Below are positions 28,153 to 36,650 of a stretch of 64,000 nucleotides of DNA, piece after piece. Below the pieces are notes generated by a model, which was given only the letters and a program-made list of their open reading frames with translations, was not told where the DNA came from and made no database searches. Origin of the DNA: Listeria innocua (GTDB lineage: Bacteria; Bacillota; Bacilli; Lactobacillales; Listeriaceae); the NCBI RefSeq assembly GCF_028596125.1, contig NZ_CP117229.1:1534001-1598000 (forward strand), written 5' to 3'. The first letter of the stretch is position 1. Each line of letters starts with the position of its first letter. Made by a program: the position numbers and the translations under genes.

Positions 28153-28181
28153 ATTTTACTTCTCTTAAGAGCTCTCGTCAA
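28153..28181 (-). promoter_or_regulatory. Promoter of ytmP-trmB
   Basis: TTGACG, 17-base spacer, TAAAAT on the minus strand; a second TTGAC overlaps five bases upstream, next to the palindrome AACATATGTT (28185-28194). Confidence 0.75.
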
Positions 28182-28233
28182 GTCAACATATGTTCGTTCC
28201 GCGTATTTTTTTATATAACGGACTATTTTGCAT

Positions 28234-28270
28234 AAAAAAAGCGCATTCTCATTAAATGGAATGCGCTTTT
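28234..28270 (-). terminator. Terminator of the marR-MFS operon
   Basis: Stem AAAGCGCATTC with GAATGCGCTTT and seven T. Confidence 0.92.
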
Positions 28271-28273
28271 AAA

Positions 28274-29749
28274 TTAATTTTTTATTTCTTCTGTTTTAGT
28301 GACAATTGGATCCATTGCGCTTCTATTTTTTTGAATAAATAAAGCTAAAATACAAGCTACCACAGAAAGAATTCCTGCGACTAAAAAGGCTGTTTCAATT
28401 CCGTGAATAAGCACATGGTTAGCAACTTCTGTTTTCGTTTTTCCAATTACATCAGCTGGACCAAGTTTATCTGCAAAACTCGCGGCACTTTTTGACATTA
28501 CCGTAATAAGTGCAGCTGTACCAATCGAGCCAGCTACTTGTCTCATCGTATTAAACATCGCTGAACCGTGAGAAGCTAATTTTAGTGGTAGCGAATTGAG
28601 TGCAGCTGTTTGAAGTGGCATCATAACCATTGCCATACCCGCAGAACGAATAGTTTGAACGATAATAATAAAAGTTAACGTGGTTGATTCATCTAGATTT
28701 GTAAACATGAAGGTTGAACCTGCCATAATAATTAAGCCTACTAGCGTTAAATATTTAGCCCCAAACCGGTCAAACATAACCCCAGTCACCGGCGATAGTA
28801 TAGCTGTAACAAGCGCACCAGGTAAAAGGACTAAACCAGATTCAAGCGGTGAAAAACCTCGAACAGTTTGTAAGAAAATCGGTAGTAACAACATACCGCC
28901 AAAAAGCCCCATCACAACGAAGAAACTAATTGCTGTTGTAAGTGCAAATGTTGGATATTTAAACACTTTAAAATTAAGAAGTGGCGCTTTGTTGCTTGAT
29001 TGATAACGGATAAAGATACCTAATACTACTAAACCAAGAATAATAAATCCAGCTACTTTCCACGTTAACCAGTCGTGGTCTCCGGCGTTACTAAATCCAA
29101 GTAATAAACTACCGAACCCAACAGTCGACATAATAACTCCGAGTATATCGAGTTTCGGGAAAGTTCTTTTACCGACATTTTTAAGTAAGAAGATTGCTAC
29201 TACAATATCAAGTATTGCAAATGGAATAATAATAAAGAATAAATTGCGCCAATCATATTGCTGAACAATCCAACCTGAGAGTGTCGGACCAATTGCTGGG
29301 GCAAAGTTCATAGCTAGACCAATTAAGCCCATCGCCCGTCCTCTTCGTTCCATCGGGAATAAGTTTAATACGACAACGGTTAGAAGTGGCATAACTATCC
29401 CAGCGCCAATTGCTTGTACCATACGACCAGCAATAAGCATTGTATAATCTGTTGCAAATCCGCCAATCGCTGTACCAATTGCAAAAGTAATCATCGCAAA
29501 TAAATAAAGCTGGCGAGTCGTAAACCTTTCAATTAAGAAGGCTGTCATCGGGATCATGACACCATTTACTAACATAAAACCAGTAGACAACCATTGTCCT
29601 TGACTGGCAGTAATCCCAAAATCTTTCATAATACTTGGTAGCGCGACATTCATCAACGTTTGGTTGAGAATCGTAACAAAGGCGCCCATAAGCATAACAA
29701 TTAAAATACCATTACGCTTCACTGATGTACTTGCTGCTTTCATATTCAA
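28274..29749 (-). CDS. MFS multidrug exporter, DHA2 family (EmrB/QacA type)
   Basis: 491-residue integral membrane protein with about 14 hydrophobic segments. Family motifs are WLSTGFMLVNGVMIPMTAFL, the motif A variant ERFTTRQLY, GAGIVMPLL and GPTLSGWIVQQYDWRNLFFI (motif C). Proton-driven drug export is expected; substrates cannot be read from sequence. The likely start is TTG overlapping the marR stop (spacing to GAAGG suits it); an ATG two codons later is the alternative. Cotranscribed with its MarR regulator. Confidence 0.9.
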   Translation of the reverse strand: MNMKAASTSVKRNGILIVMLMGAFVTILNQTLMNVALPSIMKDFGITASQGQWLSTGFMLVNGVMIPMTAFLIERFTTRQLYLFAMITFAIGTAIGGFATDYTMLIAGRMVQAIGAGIVMPLLTVVVLNLFPMERRGRAMGLIGLAMNFAPAIGPTLSGWIVQQYDWRNLFFIIIPFAILDIVVAIFLLKNVGKRTFPKLDILGVIMSTVGFGSLLLGFSNAGDHDWLTWKVAGFIILGLVVLGIFIRYQSSNKAPLLNFKVFKYPTFALTTAISFFVVMGLFGGMLLLPIFLQTVRGFSPLESGLVLLPGALVTAILSPVTGVMFDRFGAKYLTLVGLIIMAGSTFMFTNLDESTTLTFIIIVQTIRSAGMAMVMMPLQTAALNSLPLKLASHGSAMFNTMRQVAGSIGTAALITVMSKSAASFADKLGPADVIGKTKTEVANHVLIHGIETAFLVAGILSVVACILALFIQKNRSAMDPIVTKTEEIKN

Positions 29750-30186
29750 TCTCGTGCACCTTCCCTTTCTAAAATAGTAATTATCTCCTGATGCATTTCT
29801 AACATTTCTTTTAACCTTTCTTCGCCAATTTCTAAAATAGGTTCTAAACGGTTAAAAAATACATGATACGTTTCTGCAGCTTTCGTCGCTCCTTTTTCGG
29901 TTAATTCTAAGCTAAGCGCGCGTCGATTACTTTCATTTCTTGTTCGTTTTAAAAATCCGGCTTTTACTAAGCGATCAACAATGCCCGAAACAGTACTTTT
30001 TCCAAGTTTCATGCGTTCTGCTAGTTCACCAAGTGTTAAATCCGACTCTTTCTGTAGTTCTCTGATTGCAAGCAATTGTGTCGTTGTGATTTCACGGTTA
30101 GCAGCTTCTTCCGCTAGCACGTGATGCGTTTTTCGTTGTACTTCACGAAAAGAGAAAATAACCTCTTTTACTAACTTCTCATCCAT
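29746..30186 (-). CDS. MarR-family transcriptional regulator
   Basis: 146-residue winged-helix protein. Recognition region LTLGELAERMKLGKSTVSGIVDRLVKAG, wing TRNESNRRALSLELTEKG, then dimerisation helices. ATG six bases after GGAGGG; nine upstream codons are open but overlap that site. Overlaps the MFS gene by four bases, which suggests it represses an exporter operon including itself. Confidence 0.91.
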   Translation of the reverse strand: MDEKLVKEVIFSFREVQRKTHHVLAEEAANREITTTQLLAIRELQKESDLTLGELAERMKLGKSTVSGIVDRLVKAGFLKRTRNESNRRALSLELTEKGATKAAETYHVFFNRLEPILEIGEERLKEMLEMHQEIITILEREGARD

Positions 30187-30216
30187 TAACTTCCCTCCGT
30201 ACTGTTCGCCCACAAA

Positions 30217-30234
30217 TATTTCGCATACGAACTA
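30217..30234. promoter_or_regulatory. Probable MarR operator
   Basis: An imperfect palindrome centred on TTCGCATACGAA lies between the -10 box and the marR start, where a repressor would block initiation. Confidence 0.5.
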
Positions 30235-30246
30235 TTAGCCTTTTGA

Positions 30247-30274
30247 ATTATACACCTTCAAAAAAATTTGTCAA
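30247..30274 (-). promoter_or_regulatory. Promoter of the marR-MFS operon
   Basis: TTGACA, 16-base spacer, TATAAT on the minus strand. Confidence 0.88.
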
Positions 30275-30372
30275 TTGCTTTAAAACAGTTGTTTTCGTCT
30301 GAAAGCGGAGCCAAATGAGTCGTTTCAACGCATAAAAAAGTTATATAAATTTTTACATAGGTGGCTAAACAT

Positions 30373-30402
30373 AAAAAAACCTTCCTTAAAAAAGGAAGGT
30401 TT
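30373..30402 (-). terminator. Terminator of the D-amino acid transaminase gene
   Basis: Stem AAACCTTCCTT with its complement, TTTTTTT tail. Confidence 0.92.
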
Positions 30403-30410
30403 AGGATTTA

Positions 30411-31280
30411 TTATTTTGCGTATTCTAATTCGCCACAAGCGCGAACGATTTCTTCTACAAAGTAATTATGAAGTTGAGCGGTAATTGGACCACGTTTTCC
30501 ATCAGCAACTTGTACTCCATCAATGTGAGTAATTGGTGTGATTTCAATTGTAGTACTGGAAATAAACACTTCATCTGCTTCTCGTAAATCTGTTAAAGTG
30601 AAATCGGCTTCTTTTACAGGAATACCGTTCTTTTTCGCTACATCAATAATAACTTGACGAGTAATACCATTTAAAATTAGGTTGTCGGCAGCATGTGTCC
30701 ATAAAACCCCATCTTTAATAATGGATACGTTAGAAGCAGAACACTCGGTAACTTGCTCCCCGCGATGTAAAATAGCTTCAAGTGCGTTTTGTTGATGTGC
30801 TTTGTTTTTCGCTAAAATATTTCCAAGTAAGTTTAAGCTTTTAATATCACAACGTAACCAGCGTACATCTTCTTCAGTAATTGCTGAGCCGCCTTCTATG
30901 AATTGACGCTCATTTCTTGGTACTTCACGAGCTGCCGCAGTCAATACTCCTTCTAACGGGAAATCATCTGGAAGAACGTGATTACGAGGATTTTGAACTC
31001 CTCTTGTTACTTGTAAATATACATTTCCGGTATTGATATTATTTTCAGCTACTAATTTGTCTAATAACGCTCGTAATGTTTCTTTGGAATAAGGAATAAC
31101 TAAGTCAATTTTTGCTGCACTAGCGTATAAACGATCGATATGCTCGTTATAAGTAAAAAATTTACCATTATATAAACGAACAACTTCATATACTCCATCA
31201 CCAAATTGGTATCCACGGTCTTCTACGTCAACTGTAGCATCATTTCTTTCTACTAAACGGTCATTTACTAGTACTTTCAT
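30411..31280 (-). CDS. dat: D-amino acid aminotransferase
   Basis: Fold-type IV PLP enzyme making D-glutamate from D-alanine for peptidoglycan. 289 residues with MKVLVNDRLVERNDATVDVEDRGYQFGDGVYEV, the PLP lysine in CDIKSLNLLGN, and the phosphate-binding ECSASNVSI and SSTTIEITPI. Branched-chain aminotransferases share the fold, but the start, length and ECSASN loop fit the D-amino acid enzyme. Start ATG after AAGGAGAG. pepV is upstream, 112 bases away, separated by a weak terminator. Confidence 0.93.
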   Translation of the reverse strand: MKVLVNDRLVERNDATVDVEDRGYQFGDGVYEVVRLYNGKFFTYNEHIDRLYASAAKIDLVIPYSKETLRALLDKLVAENNINTGNVYLQVTRGVQNPRNHVLPDDFPLEGVLTAAAREVPRNERQFIEGGSAITEEDVRWLRCDIKSLNLLGNILAKNKAHQQNALEAILHRGEQVTECSASNVSIIKDGVLWTHAADNLILNGITRQVIIDVAKKNGIPVKEADFTLTDLREADEVFISSTTIEITPITHIDGVQVADGKRGPITAQLHNYFVEEIVRACGELEYAK

Positions 31281-31339
31281 GTCGAGTCTCTCCTTGCATA
31301 GTTAATTTTTGGAACTATCTAAAAACTTAATGAAACAAA

Positions 31340-31372
31340 GAAACTGCCACAAAACTAAGCTTTGCAGCAGTT
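31340..31372 (-). terminator. Probable weak terminator of pepV
   Basis: Twelve-base stem with two G-U pairs (AACTGC ... GCAGTT ends) but an interrupted T tail, so read-through into dat is plausible. Confidence 0.5.
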
Positions 31373-31392
31373 AATTTTTTCAATTATAACCC

Positions 31393-32805
31393 TTACTTCG
31401 CTAATTTGTAAAGTGCTTCTGCGTAAATTGCAGTAGCTTTTAATAAATCATCAAAATAGCTGAATTCGTCTTTTTGGTGCATTGTATCTTCGCGGCCTGG
31501 GAACAGTGCGCCGAACGCTACTCCTGTTTCCATATGACGTGCATAAGTTCCCCCACCAATCGCTAGCAAGGTAGCTTCTTCACCTGTTTGTTTTGTATAA
31601 ACTTCTTGTAAAGTTTGAATAAGTGGGTGATCTTTTGGTACGAAAAGCGGTTTGGAATCATCGTAATGTGTATATTGAGCGTTGTACTCATATACAACTG
31701 TTTGCATTTTATTTTTTAGTTTATCCATATTAGCTGTCACTGGGTAACGGAAATTAAGACCGTATTTACCACCTTCTGCTACATCATAACGAATAACACC
31801 GACGTTCATTGTTAATTCGCCACTTTCTACGTCTTCATAGCTAATACCAAGTTTTACAGCACGAGAATCACCGAATAAGTAATCGCGACCAAATGTCACA
31901 AAATCATTTGCAGCGCCAGTTAATTTAAATTTACCTAGGAAAGCTACTAAGTGAAGACCAGCATTTATGCCATTATTTGGTTCCATCGCATGAGCGGATT
32001 TTCCGACGATATTGATTTTAACTGTTTTGCCGTTTTCTTCTAATGAGCCTTCAACTGGATGATTTGCTAAGAACGCTTTAAATTCACTTGCTACTTTATC
32101 AAAGTCTTTTACGTCTTCAATAATAGCTGTTGCGTGGTCAGGAACCATGTTATAGCGTTCGCCTGATTCTACACTAAGTAAACGGAATGCTGCTTCTCCA
32201 CTTGCTTCTCCGTCTTTAAAAGATACATCTAGTTCTGAGATACCTTTTTCAGCGTGAATGATTGGGAATTCTGCATCTGGAACGAAACCTAGTGTTGGTT
32301 GTTCTTCTGTTTCAAAATAACGTTCTACACAGCTCATACCACTTTCTTCATCAGAACCAACAATGATTCTAACGCGGCGAGAAAGAGGTAAACCTAGTTC
32401 TTTAATAATTTTTAACGCATAGTAACCGGCAATTGTTGGGCCTTTATCATCTGCAACTCCGCGCGCATATAATTTACCATCACGTAATGTTGGTTCAAAT
32501 GGTCCATTAGTCCAGCCATCACCAACTGGCACTACATCAACGTGTCCTAATACGCCAACAAGTTCTTCTCCTTGACCGTATTCAAGGTGTCCAGCAACAT
32601 TACCAACTTCTTTAGCGGTAAAGCCATCTTTTTTACCTAGTTCAATCATATAGTCGAGAGCGCGTTTAACGTCTGGTCCAAACGGCGCATCTTCTGTTTT
32701 TTTACTATCATCGCGAACACTCGGAATGCGAAGAAGCCCTTTTAAATCTTCTAAGAAATCATCTTTACGTGATTCCACTTCTTTTTGCCAATTAATTTCT
32801 GTCAT
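31393..32805 (-). CDS. pepV: Dipeptidase PepV (M20 family)
   Basis: 470-residue dinuclear zinc dipeptidase. Motifs: GHVDVVPVGDGW (ligand His and Asp), YARGVADDKGP, SDEESGMSCVERYF, a lid domain of about residues 190-380, and GGGTYARHMETGVAFGALFPG near the C-terminus. Acts in the cytosol on dipeptides, some with D-residues. Start at MTEINWQKEV, ten bases after GGAGGG. Confidence 0.94.
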   Translation of the reverse strand: MTEINWQKEVESRKDDFLEDLKGLLRIPSVRDDSKKTEDAPFGPDVKRALDYMIELGKKDGFTAKEVGNVAGHLEYGQGEELVGVLGHVDVVPVGDGWTNGPFEPTLRDGKLYARGVADDKGPTIAGYYALKIIKELGLPLSRRVRIIVGSDEESGMSCVERYFETEEQPTLGFVPDAEFPIIHAEKGISELDVSFKDGEASGEAAFRLLSVESGERYNMVPDHATAIIEDVKDFDKVASEFKAFLANHPVEGSLEENGKTVKINIVGKSAHAMEPNNGINAGLHLVAFLGKFKLTGAANDFVTFGRDYLFGDSRAVKLGISYEDVESGELTMNVGVIRYDVAEGGKYGLNFRYPVTANMDKLKNKMQTVVYEYNAQYTHYDDSKPLFVPKDHPLIQTLQEVYTKQTGEEATLLAIGGGTYARHMETGVAFGALFPGREDTMHQKDEFSYFDDLLKATAIYAEALYKLAK

Positions 32806-32839
32806 AATTATTATTCCCTCCTTCAAACTTATCTTCTCT

Positions 32840-32868
32840 ATTGTAAACTGTTTTCACGCCGCTTGGAA
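32840..32868 (-). promoter_or_regulatory. Possible promoter of pepV
   Basis: TTCCAA, 17-base spacer, TACAAT on the minus strand; -35 weak. Confidence 0.45.
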
Positions 32869-32878
32869 GTCGGAACTA

Positions 32879-33292
32879 CTATTTTCTCATAAAACCTTTA
32901 ATTGCTTCAAAATCCCAACGTTCCATCCGCGTAGAAAATACGACATCCATTATGTTCAGACTTTCTTTTTCAAGTGGTAAGAAGCGATATTCTTCGTGTT
33001 CATCAGACAACACTACTTCCCCTTCTTCAGGCATTTCCACTAAATAAATAACGCCTGTAATTTGATAGTCTTCATGAAAAAACTCCCATGTGTCATATAA
33101 GATAAATGGTTGGACTTGTAATTTAGTTTCTTCATAAACTTCTCTAAAAAGCGCTTCTCCGTGAGTTTCACCGTAGTTCATACGGCCTCCCGGAAGTTCA
33201 AATACTTCGCCTTCTACGCCTCTTTTTTTAAGAGCTAAAAATTTACCATCTTTTACGATAACTGCTTTTACGGCAGGATATATAGGTTTCAT
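32879..33292 (-). CDS. Nudix hydrolase (MutT-like)
   Basis: 137 residues with an intact Nudix box, GRMNYGETHGEALFREVYEETKL, giving the metal-binding EExxE set. N-terminal YPAVKAVIVKDGKFLALKKR is the usual first strand. It hydrolyses a nucleoside diphosphate derivative that cannot be named from sequence. AAGGAGG precedes the ATG. Divergent from nnrD with only 104 bases between. Confidence 0.88.
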   Translation of the reverse strand: MKPIYPAVKAVIVKDGKFLALKKRGVEGEVFELPGGRMNYGETHGEALFREVYEETKLQVQPFILYDTWEFFHEDYQITGVIYLVEMPEEGEVVLSDEHEEYRFLPLEKESLNIMDVVFSTRMERWDFEAIKGFMRK

Positions 33293-33396
33293 TTTACAAA
33301 AGCCTCCTTATCATTTAAGATAAACATGATTTATCTGTTCTTTATTTTACCCGGTTGAGTAGATAAAAGCCAGTGTCATAAGGAGGTTTTACAAAA

Positions 33397-34227
33397 GTGA
33401 AGAAAATTACACCGAAAGCAATGTGCGCGTGGATTCCAAAACGTGAAGATGAAACACATAAAGGTGATTACGGGCGCGTTTTAATTGTCGCTGGAAATAA
33501 ACAATTTGGTGGGGCCGCGATTATGGCTGCAGAGGCTTGTGTTAAAAGTGGTGCTGGTTTAACAACGGTGGCCTCAGATAGTGTTAATCGCCCTGCGCTT
33601 CAAACACGAATTCCTGAATGTATGTTTATTGACTATGAAAACATCACAAGTCTAAGTGAACAAATTAATCATTTTGATACCATTTTAATTGGTCCTGGAC
33701 TTGGATTAGATGCCTATGCCGAAGAAATTTTTCGATTAGTATTACAAAATTCAACAGAACATCAACAACTTATTATTGACGGAGATGGCATTACTATTTA
33801 TGCAAAAGGAGAAAATCCTCATCCTGCCGCCAAGCTTACCTTTACACCACATGCAGGTGAATGGGAACGACTGAAAGCACTAGCACCTGAAGCAGAAACG
33901 CCAACTGATGTCGCACTTCATATTGACGCAACGATTGTTCTAAAAGGGCATCGTACAAAAGTTTATTCAGGTGAATCAGCATGGCAAAATATGTACGGCA
34001 CTCCCGCAATGGCAACAGGTGGCATGGGCGATACTCTCGCTGGAACGATATGTGGCTTGATGGCACAAACAGAGAAGCCGCTTACCGGAACACTAGCTGC
34101 TGTTTTTCTTCATAGCTATATTGGAGAAATTTTAGCTAAAAAACGCTATGTTGTGTTGCCGACTGAAATTGCTGAAGAGTTACCGACCTATTTGAAAATT
34201 TTTAGCGAAACAGACGAACATGCTTAA
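33397..34227 (+). CDS. nnrD: ADP-dependent (S)-NAD(P)H-hydrate dehydratase
   Basis: Ribokinase-fold repair enzyme for hydrated NAD(P)H, 276 residues. Motifs: HKGDYGRVLIVAGNKQFGGAAIMAAEACVKSGAGL-type start, ILIGPGLG, LIIDGDGI, FTPHAGEWERL, and the nucleotide-binding GGMGDTLAGTICGLMAQ. The N-terminal epimerase domain found in E. coli-type fusions is absent, so NnrE must be encoded elsewhere. The start is GTG ten bases after AAGGAGG. Confidence 0.93.
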   Translation: MKKITPKAMCAWIPKREDETHKGDYGRVLIVAGNKQFGGAAIMAAEACVKSGAGLTTVASDSVNRPALQTRIPECMFIDYENITSLSEQINHFDTILIGPGLGLDAYAEEIFRLVLQNSTEHQQLIIDGDGITIYAKGENPHPAAKLTFTPHAGEWERLKALAPEAETPTDVALHIDATIVLKGHRTKVYSGESAWQNMYGTPAMATGGMGDTLAGTICGLMAQTEKPLTGTLAAVFLHSYIGEILAKKRYVVLPTEIAEELPTYLKIFSETDEHA

Positions 34228-34229
34228 TA

Positions 34230-34265
34230 AAAAATCCTCTCTTTATCTAAAGAGAGGATTTTTTT
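34230..34265. terminator. Bidirectional terminator after nnrD and the PAP2 gene
   Basis: Perfect stem AATCCTCTCTTT with its complement, A-run and T-run on opposite sides. Confidence 0.93.
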
Positions 34266-34917
34266 ACGATTTATTAAATTTATTAGCCCATAAAACTAAT
34301 TTTTTATTCCAAATAAAGTAACAACCAATTCCGCTGTAAATAACAGCATTTCCAATTAAGAATCCTGCTACAACATCACTTGGGAAATGTACTCCTAAAT
34401 AAACGCGGGAATACATAATAAACAATACAAGCCCTAGCGCAAGAATACTAATCGCAAAACGAAGCCATTTATGACTAACATATAAAATTAAAAAGAACGC
34501 TAGCATTCCATAAAAAACAGTTGAACCAGTCGCATGACCACTTGGAAAACTAAATCCACCTTGTTCGATTAATTTATAGGTTGGTCTTGGGCGCTGAACG
34601 ATATTTTTAATGATTGATGGAATAAGCGCCCCGCCAACTAGGACAATCCCACCAAACCAAATTGCCGTATCCACTTTTTTCATTAGAACAAGCGCAATAA
34701 TAACAACAACGGTTAAAATACAAATGGTCGCTACCCCGCCAATATCAGTTAAATAAGAAATCAGTGTAGTTTTTGTATCCGTTATTCCGACCCGAATAAT
34801 ACTATTCCAGTACTGGTCAAACCTGTGAATCCATTTTGCCCCAGTCATAACGCCTATCATAAAGAAAACAAATCCAAGGAGAGCAATGCCACTAATTATA
34901 AATGGTGTTTTTTTCAT
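34264..34917 (-). CDS. PAP2-family membrane phosphatase
   Basis: 217-residue integral membrane protein with about six helices. The three PAP2 motifs are intact: KNIVQRPRP, FPSGHATGS and SRVYLGVHFPSD. Its active site should face outward, dephosphorylating lipid pyrophosphates such as undecaprenyl-PP or phosphatidylglycerol phosphate. Nine bases after the flippase stop; the pair suggests undecaprenyl carrier recycling and flipping (inference). Confidence 0.9.
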   Translation of the reverse strand: MKKTPFIISGIALLGFVFFMIGVMTGAKWIHRFDQYWNSIIRVGITDTKTTLISYLTDIGGVATICILTVVVIIALVLMKKVDTAIWFGGIVLVGGALIPSIIKNIVQRPRPTYKLIEQGGFSFPSGHATGSTVFYGMLAFFLILYVSHKWLRFAISILALGLVLFIMYSRVYLGVHFPSDVVAGFLIGNAVIYSGIGCYFIWNKKLVLWANKFNKS

Positions 34918-34926
34918 AAAATCCTC

Positions 34927-36540
34927 CTAGCGAATTCTTAATTTCTCACGTAATCTAGTACCACGTGGGCCAAATAATTTATCAGACAAGTGAAGTTTGA
35001 ATGCCATATAACCGTAGAAAACAGCACCCGTTCCTCCGCAAATAAGTGTCAATACTAGCGCAGACATTTTACGATCTGGACTAATAAAGTTAGCAAGTCC
35101 CATGTACAGTCCGATGACAATAACCCCCATCAAAGCTGTCATAAAGAAGAAAAGCACCGTTCGCCGCAAAATAACTTTAAACGAGAAACGAACATATTTT
35201 TTAATAATAAATAACATGAACAGACAAGATACTGCATAACCAATACCAGTTGCAATGATTGACCCAGGCGCTTCAAACATCATAATGAGCGGCATTTGTA
35301 ATACCGATTTTGCTAGTAGCCCTAACAGTAAGCCTAGCACTGTGAATCGTTGTTCATCAATCCCTTGAAGAACAGCTGCGGAAACACTAAACAATGAAAA
35401 TAAAATGGCGATTGGTGCAAATAATTGTAATAGCGCTGTCCCATTATCACTAGGTGCGAAAAACACTGTGAATAAAGGTCTCGCTAGCATAGCAATTCCA
35501 AAACAAGCTGGAATCGTTAAGAATAATAAAATTTGGAAAACATCATTGAGTTGACGCTTCACTTGCGCGTACTCTTTCCTTACATAAGCACCAGTAACAA
35601 GTGGAACAAGTGCCATCGAAAACGCAATTGCCAACGTCCCTGGAATCATAATTAATTTTTGTACATCAAAGTTAATAATTGCTACAAAAGAATTGACCAA
35701 ATCAGGAGCAGTTCCAATATATTCTAACACTCTTCCTAAAGTGAATTGGTCAATTAATTGATAAAGCGAAGTAGCAGACCCAACTATAATAAAAGGAATT
35801 GCCGAAAGAATAATATCTTTATATAGTGTCGGAATGGAAATTTTTACAGTGCCTCTATCTTCTAAAAGCATTCGGTCCAGTCCAGGTTTTCGTTTATAAA
35901 AGTACCAAAGTAGTAATAGTAAACTCGCAAAAGCTCCAACAAAAGCTGAAAAAGTAGCGATACTAATTGCTGTAACTACATTCCCGTCAAGTACATACAT
36001 TACAATGAAAGTCCCAGCAAGCAAGAACACAATACGGACAACTTGTTCTAACACTTGAGATACAGCAGACGGCCCCATCGAATTATATCCTTGGAAAAAG
36101 CCACGAAGCAAGCTCATTACTGGAATGATAAGTAGCGCGAAACTAACTGCACGAATAACTTGAATACCATCCGCTAAACTATATCCGCCTTCCAACTGCT
36201 GCATTCGAGCGAGCGTTGGAGCAAGTCCATACATCGCAAGGAAACAAACAATCCCGGAAAAAATCATTAAATATACACCGGTTTTAAATAATCGACGGCC
36301 AACAGCATATTCTTCCATGGCATTATATTTCGCTATATATTTGGCAACAGCTAACGGTATCCCAGCAGTTGCAATGCTTAAGAATAATTGATACGGTACA
36401 TAACCGAAATTATACAGAAGCGCTGGTTCATCTCCTCCAATAATCGCATAAAACGGAATCACATACAATATTCCGAGCACTTTAGAGATTAATGTCCCTA
36501 GCGTCAGAATAAATGTTCCTCTGAGCAGTTTTGAACCCAT
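34927..36540 (-). CDS. MurJ/YtgP-type lipid II flippase paralogue (distal)
   Basis: 537-residue MOP/MATE-like transporter with about 14 helices. The family features KLLRGTFILTLGTLISKVLGILYVIPFY, AVAKYIAKYN, RGFFQGYNSMGPSAVSQVLEQVVRI and VLQGIDEQRFTVLGLLLGLL match YtgP/SpoVB proteins. Shares all these blocks with the gene immediately upstream, of identical length, so the two arose by tandem duplication. Forms an operon with the PAP2 gene. B. subtilis YtgP works as MurJ; which Listeria copy does is not decidable here. Confidence 0.87.
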   Translation of the reverse strand: MGSKLLRGTFILTLGTLISKVLGILYVIPFYAIIGGDEPALLYNFGYVPYQLFLSIATAGIPLAVAKYIAKYNAMEEYAVGRRLFKTGVYLMIFSGIVCFLAMYGLAPTLARMQQLEGGYSLADGIQVIRAVSFALLIIPVMSLLRGFFQGYNSMGPSAVSQVLEQVVRIVFLLAGTFIVMYVLDGNVVTAISIATFSAFVGAFASLLLLLWYFYKRKPGLDRMLLEDRGTVKISIPTLYKDIILSAIPFIIVGSATSLYQLIDQFTLGRVLEYIGTAPDLVNSFVAIINFDVQKLIMIPGTLAIAFSMALVPLVTGAYVRKEYAQVKRQLNDVFQILLFLTIPACFGIAMLARPLFTVFFAPSDNGTALLQLFAPIAILFSLFSVSAAVLQGIDEQRFTVLGLLLGLLAKSVLQMPLIMMFEAPGSIIATGIGYAVSCLFMLFIIKKYVRFSFKVILRRTVLFFFMTALMGVIVIGLYMGLANFISPDRKMSALVLTLICGGTGAVFYGYMAFKLHLSDKLFGPRGTRLREKLRIR

Positions 36541-36600
36541 CGTCTAACTTCCTTTACATTAAATTATATATCCTTGTTTACTTTACCATTAACTCTTTTA

Positions 36601-36640
36601 AAAAAAAAGAACAAACCCAAATAAATATCGGCTTGCTCTT
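36601..36640 (-). terminator. Terminator between the two flippase paralogues
   Basis: Stem AAGAGCAAGCC with GGTTTGTTCTT (two G-U) and eight T on the minus strand. Confidence 0.8.
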
Positions 36641-36650
36641 TACAAAAAGC

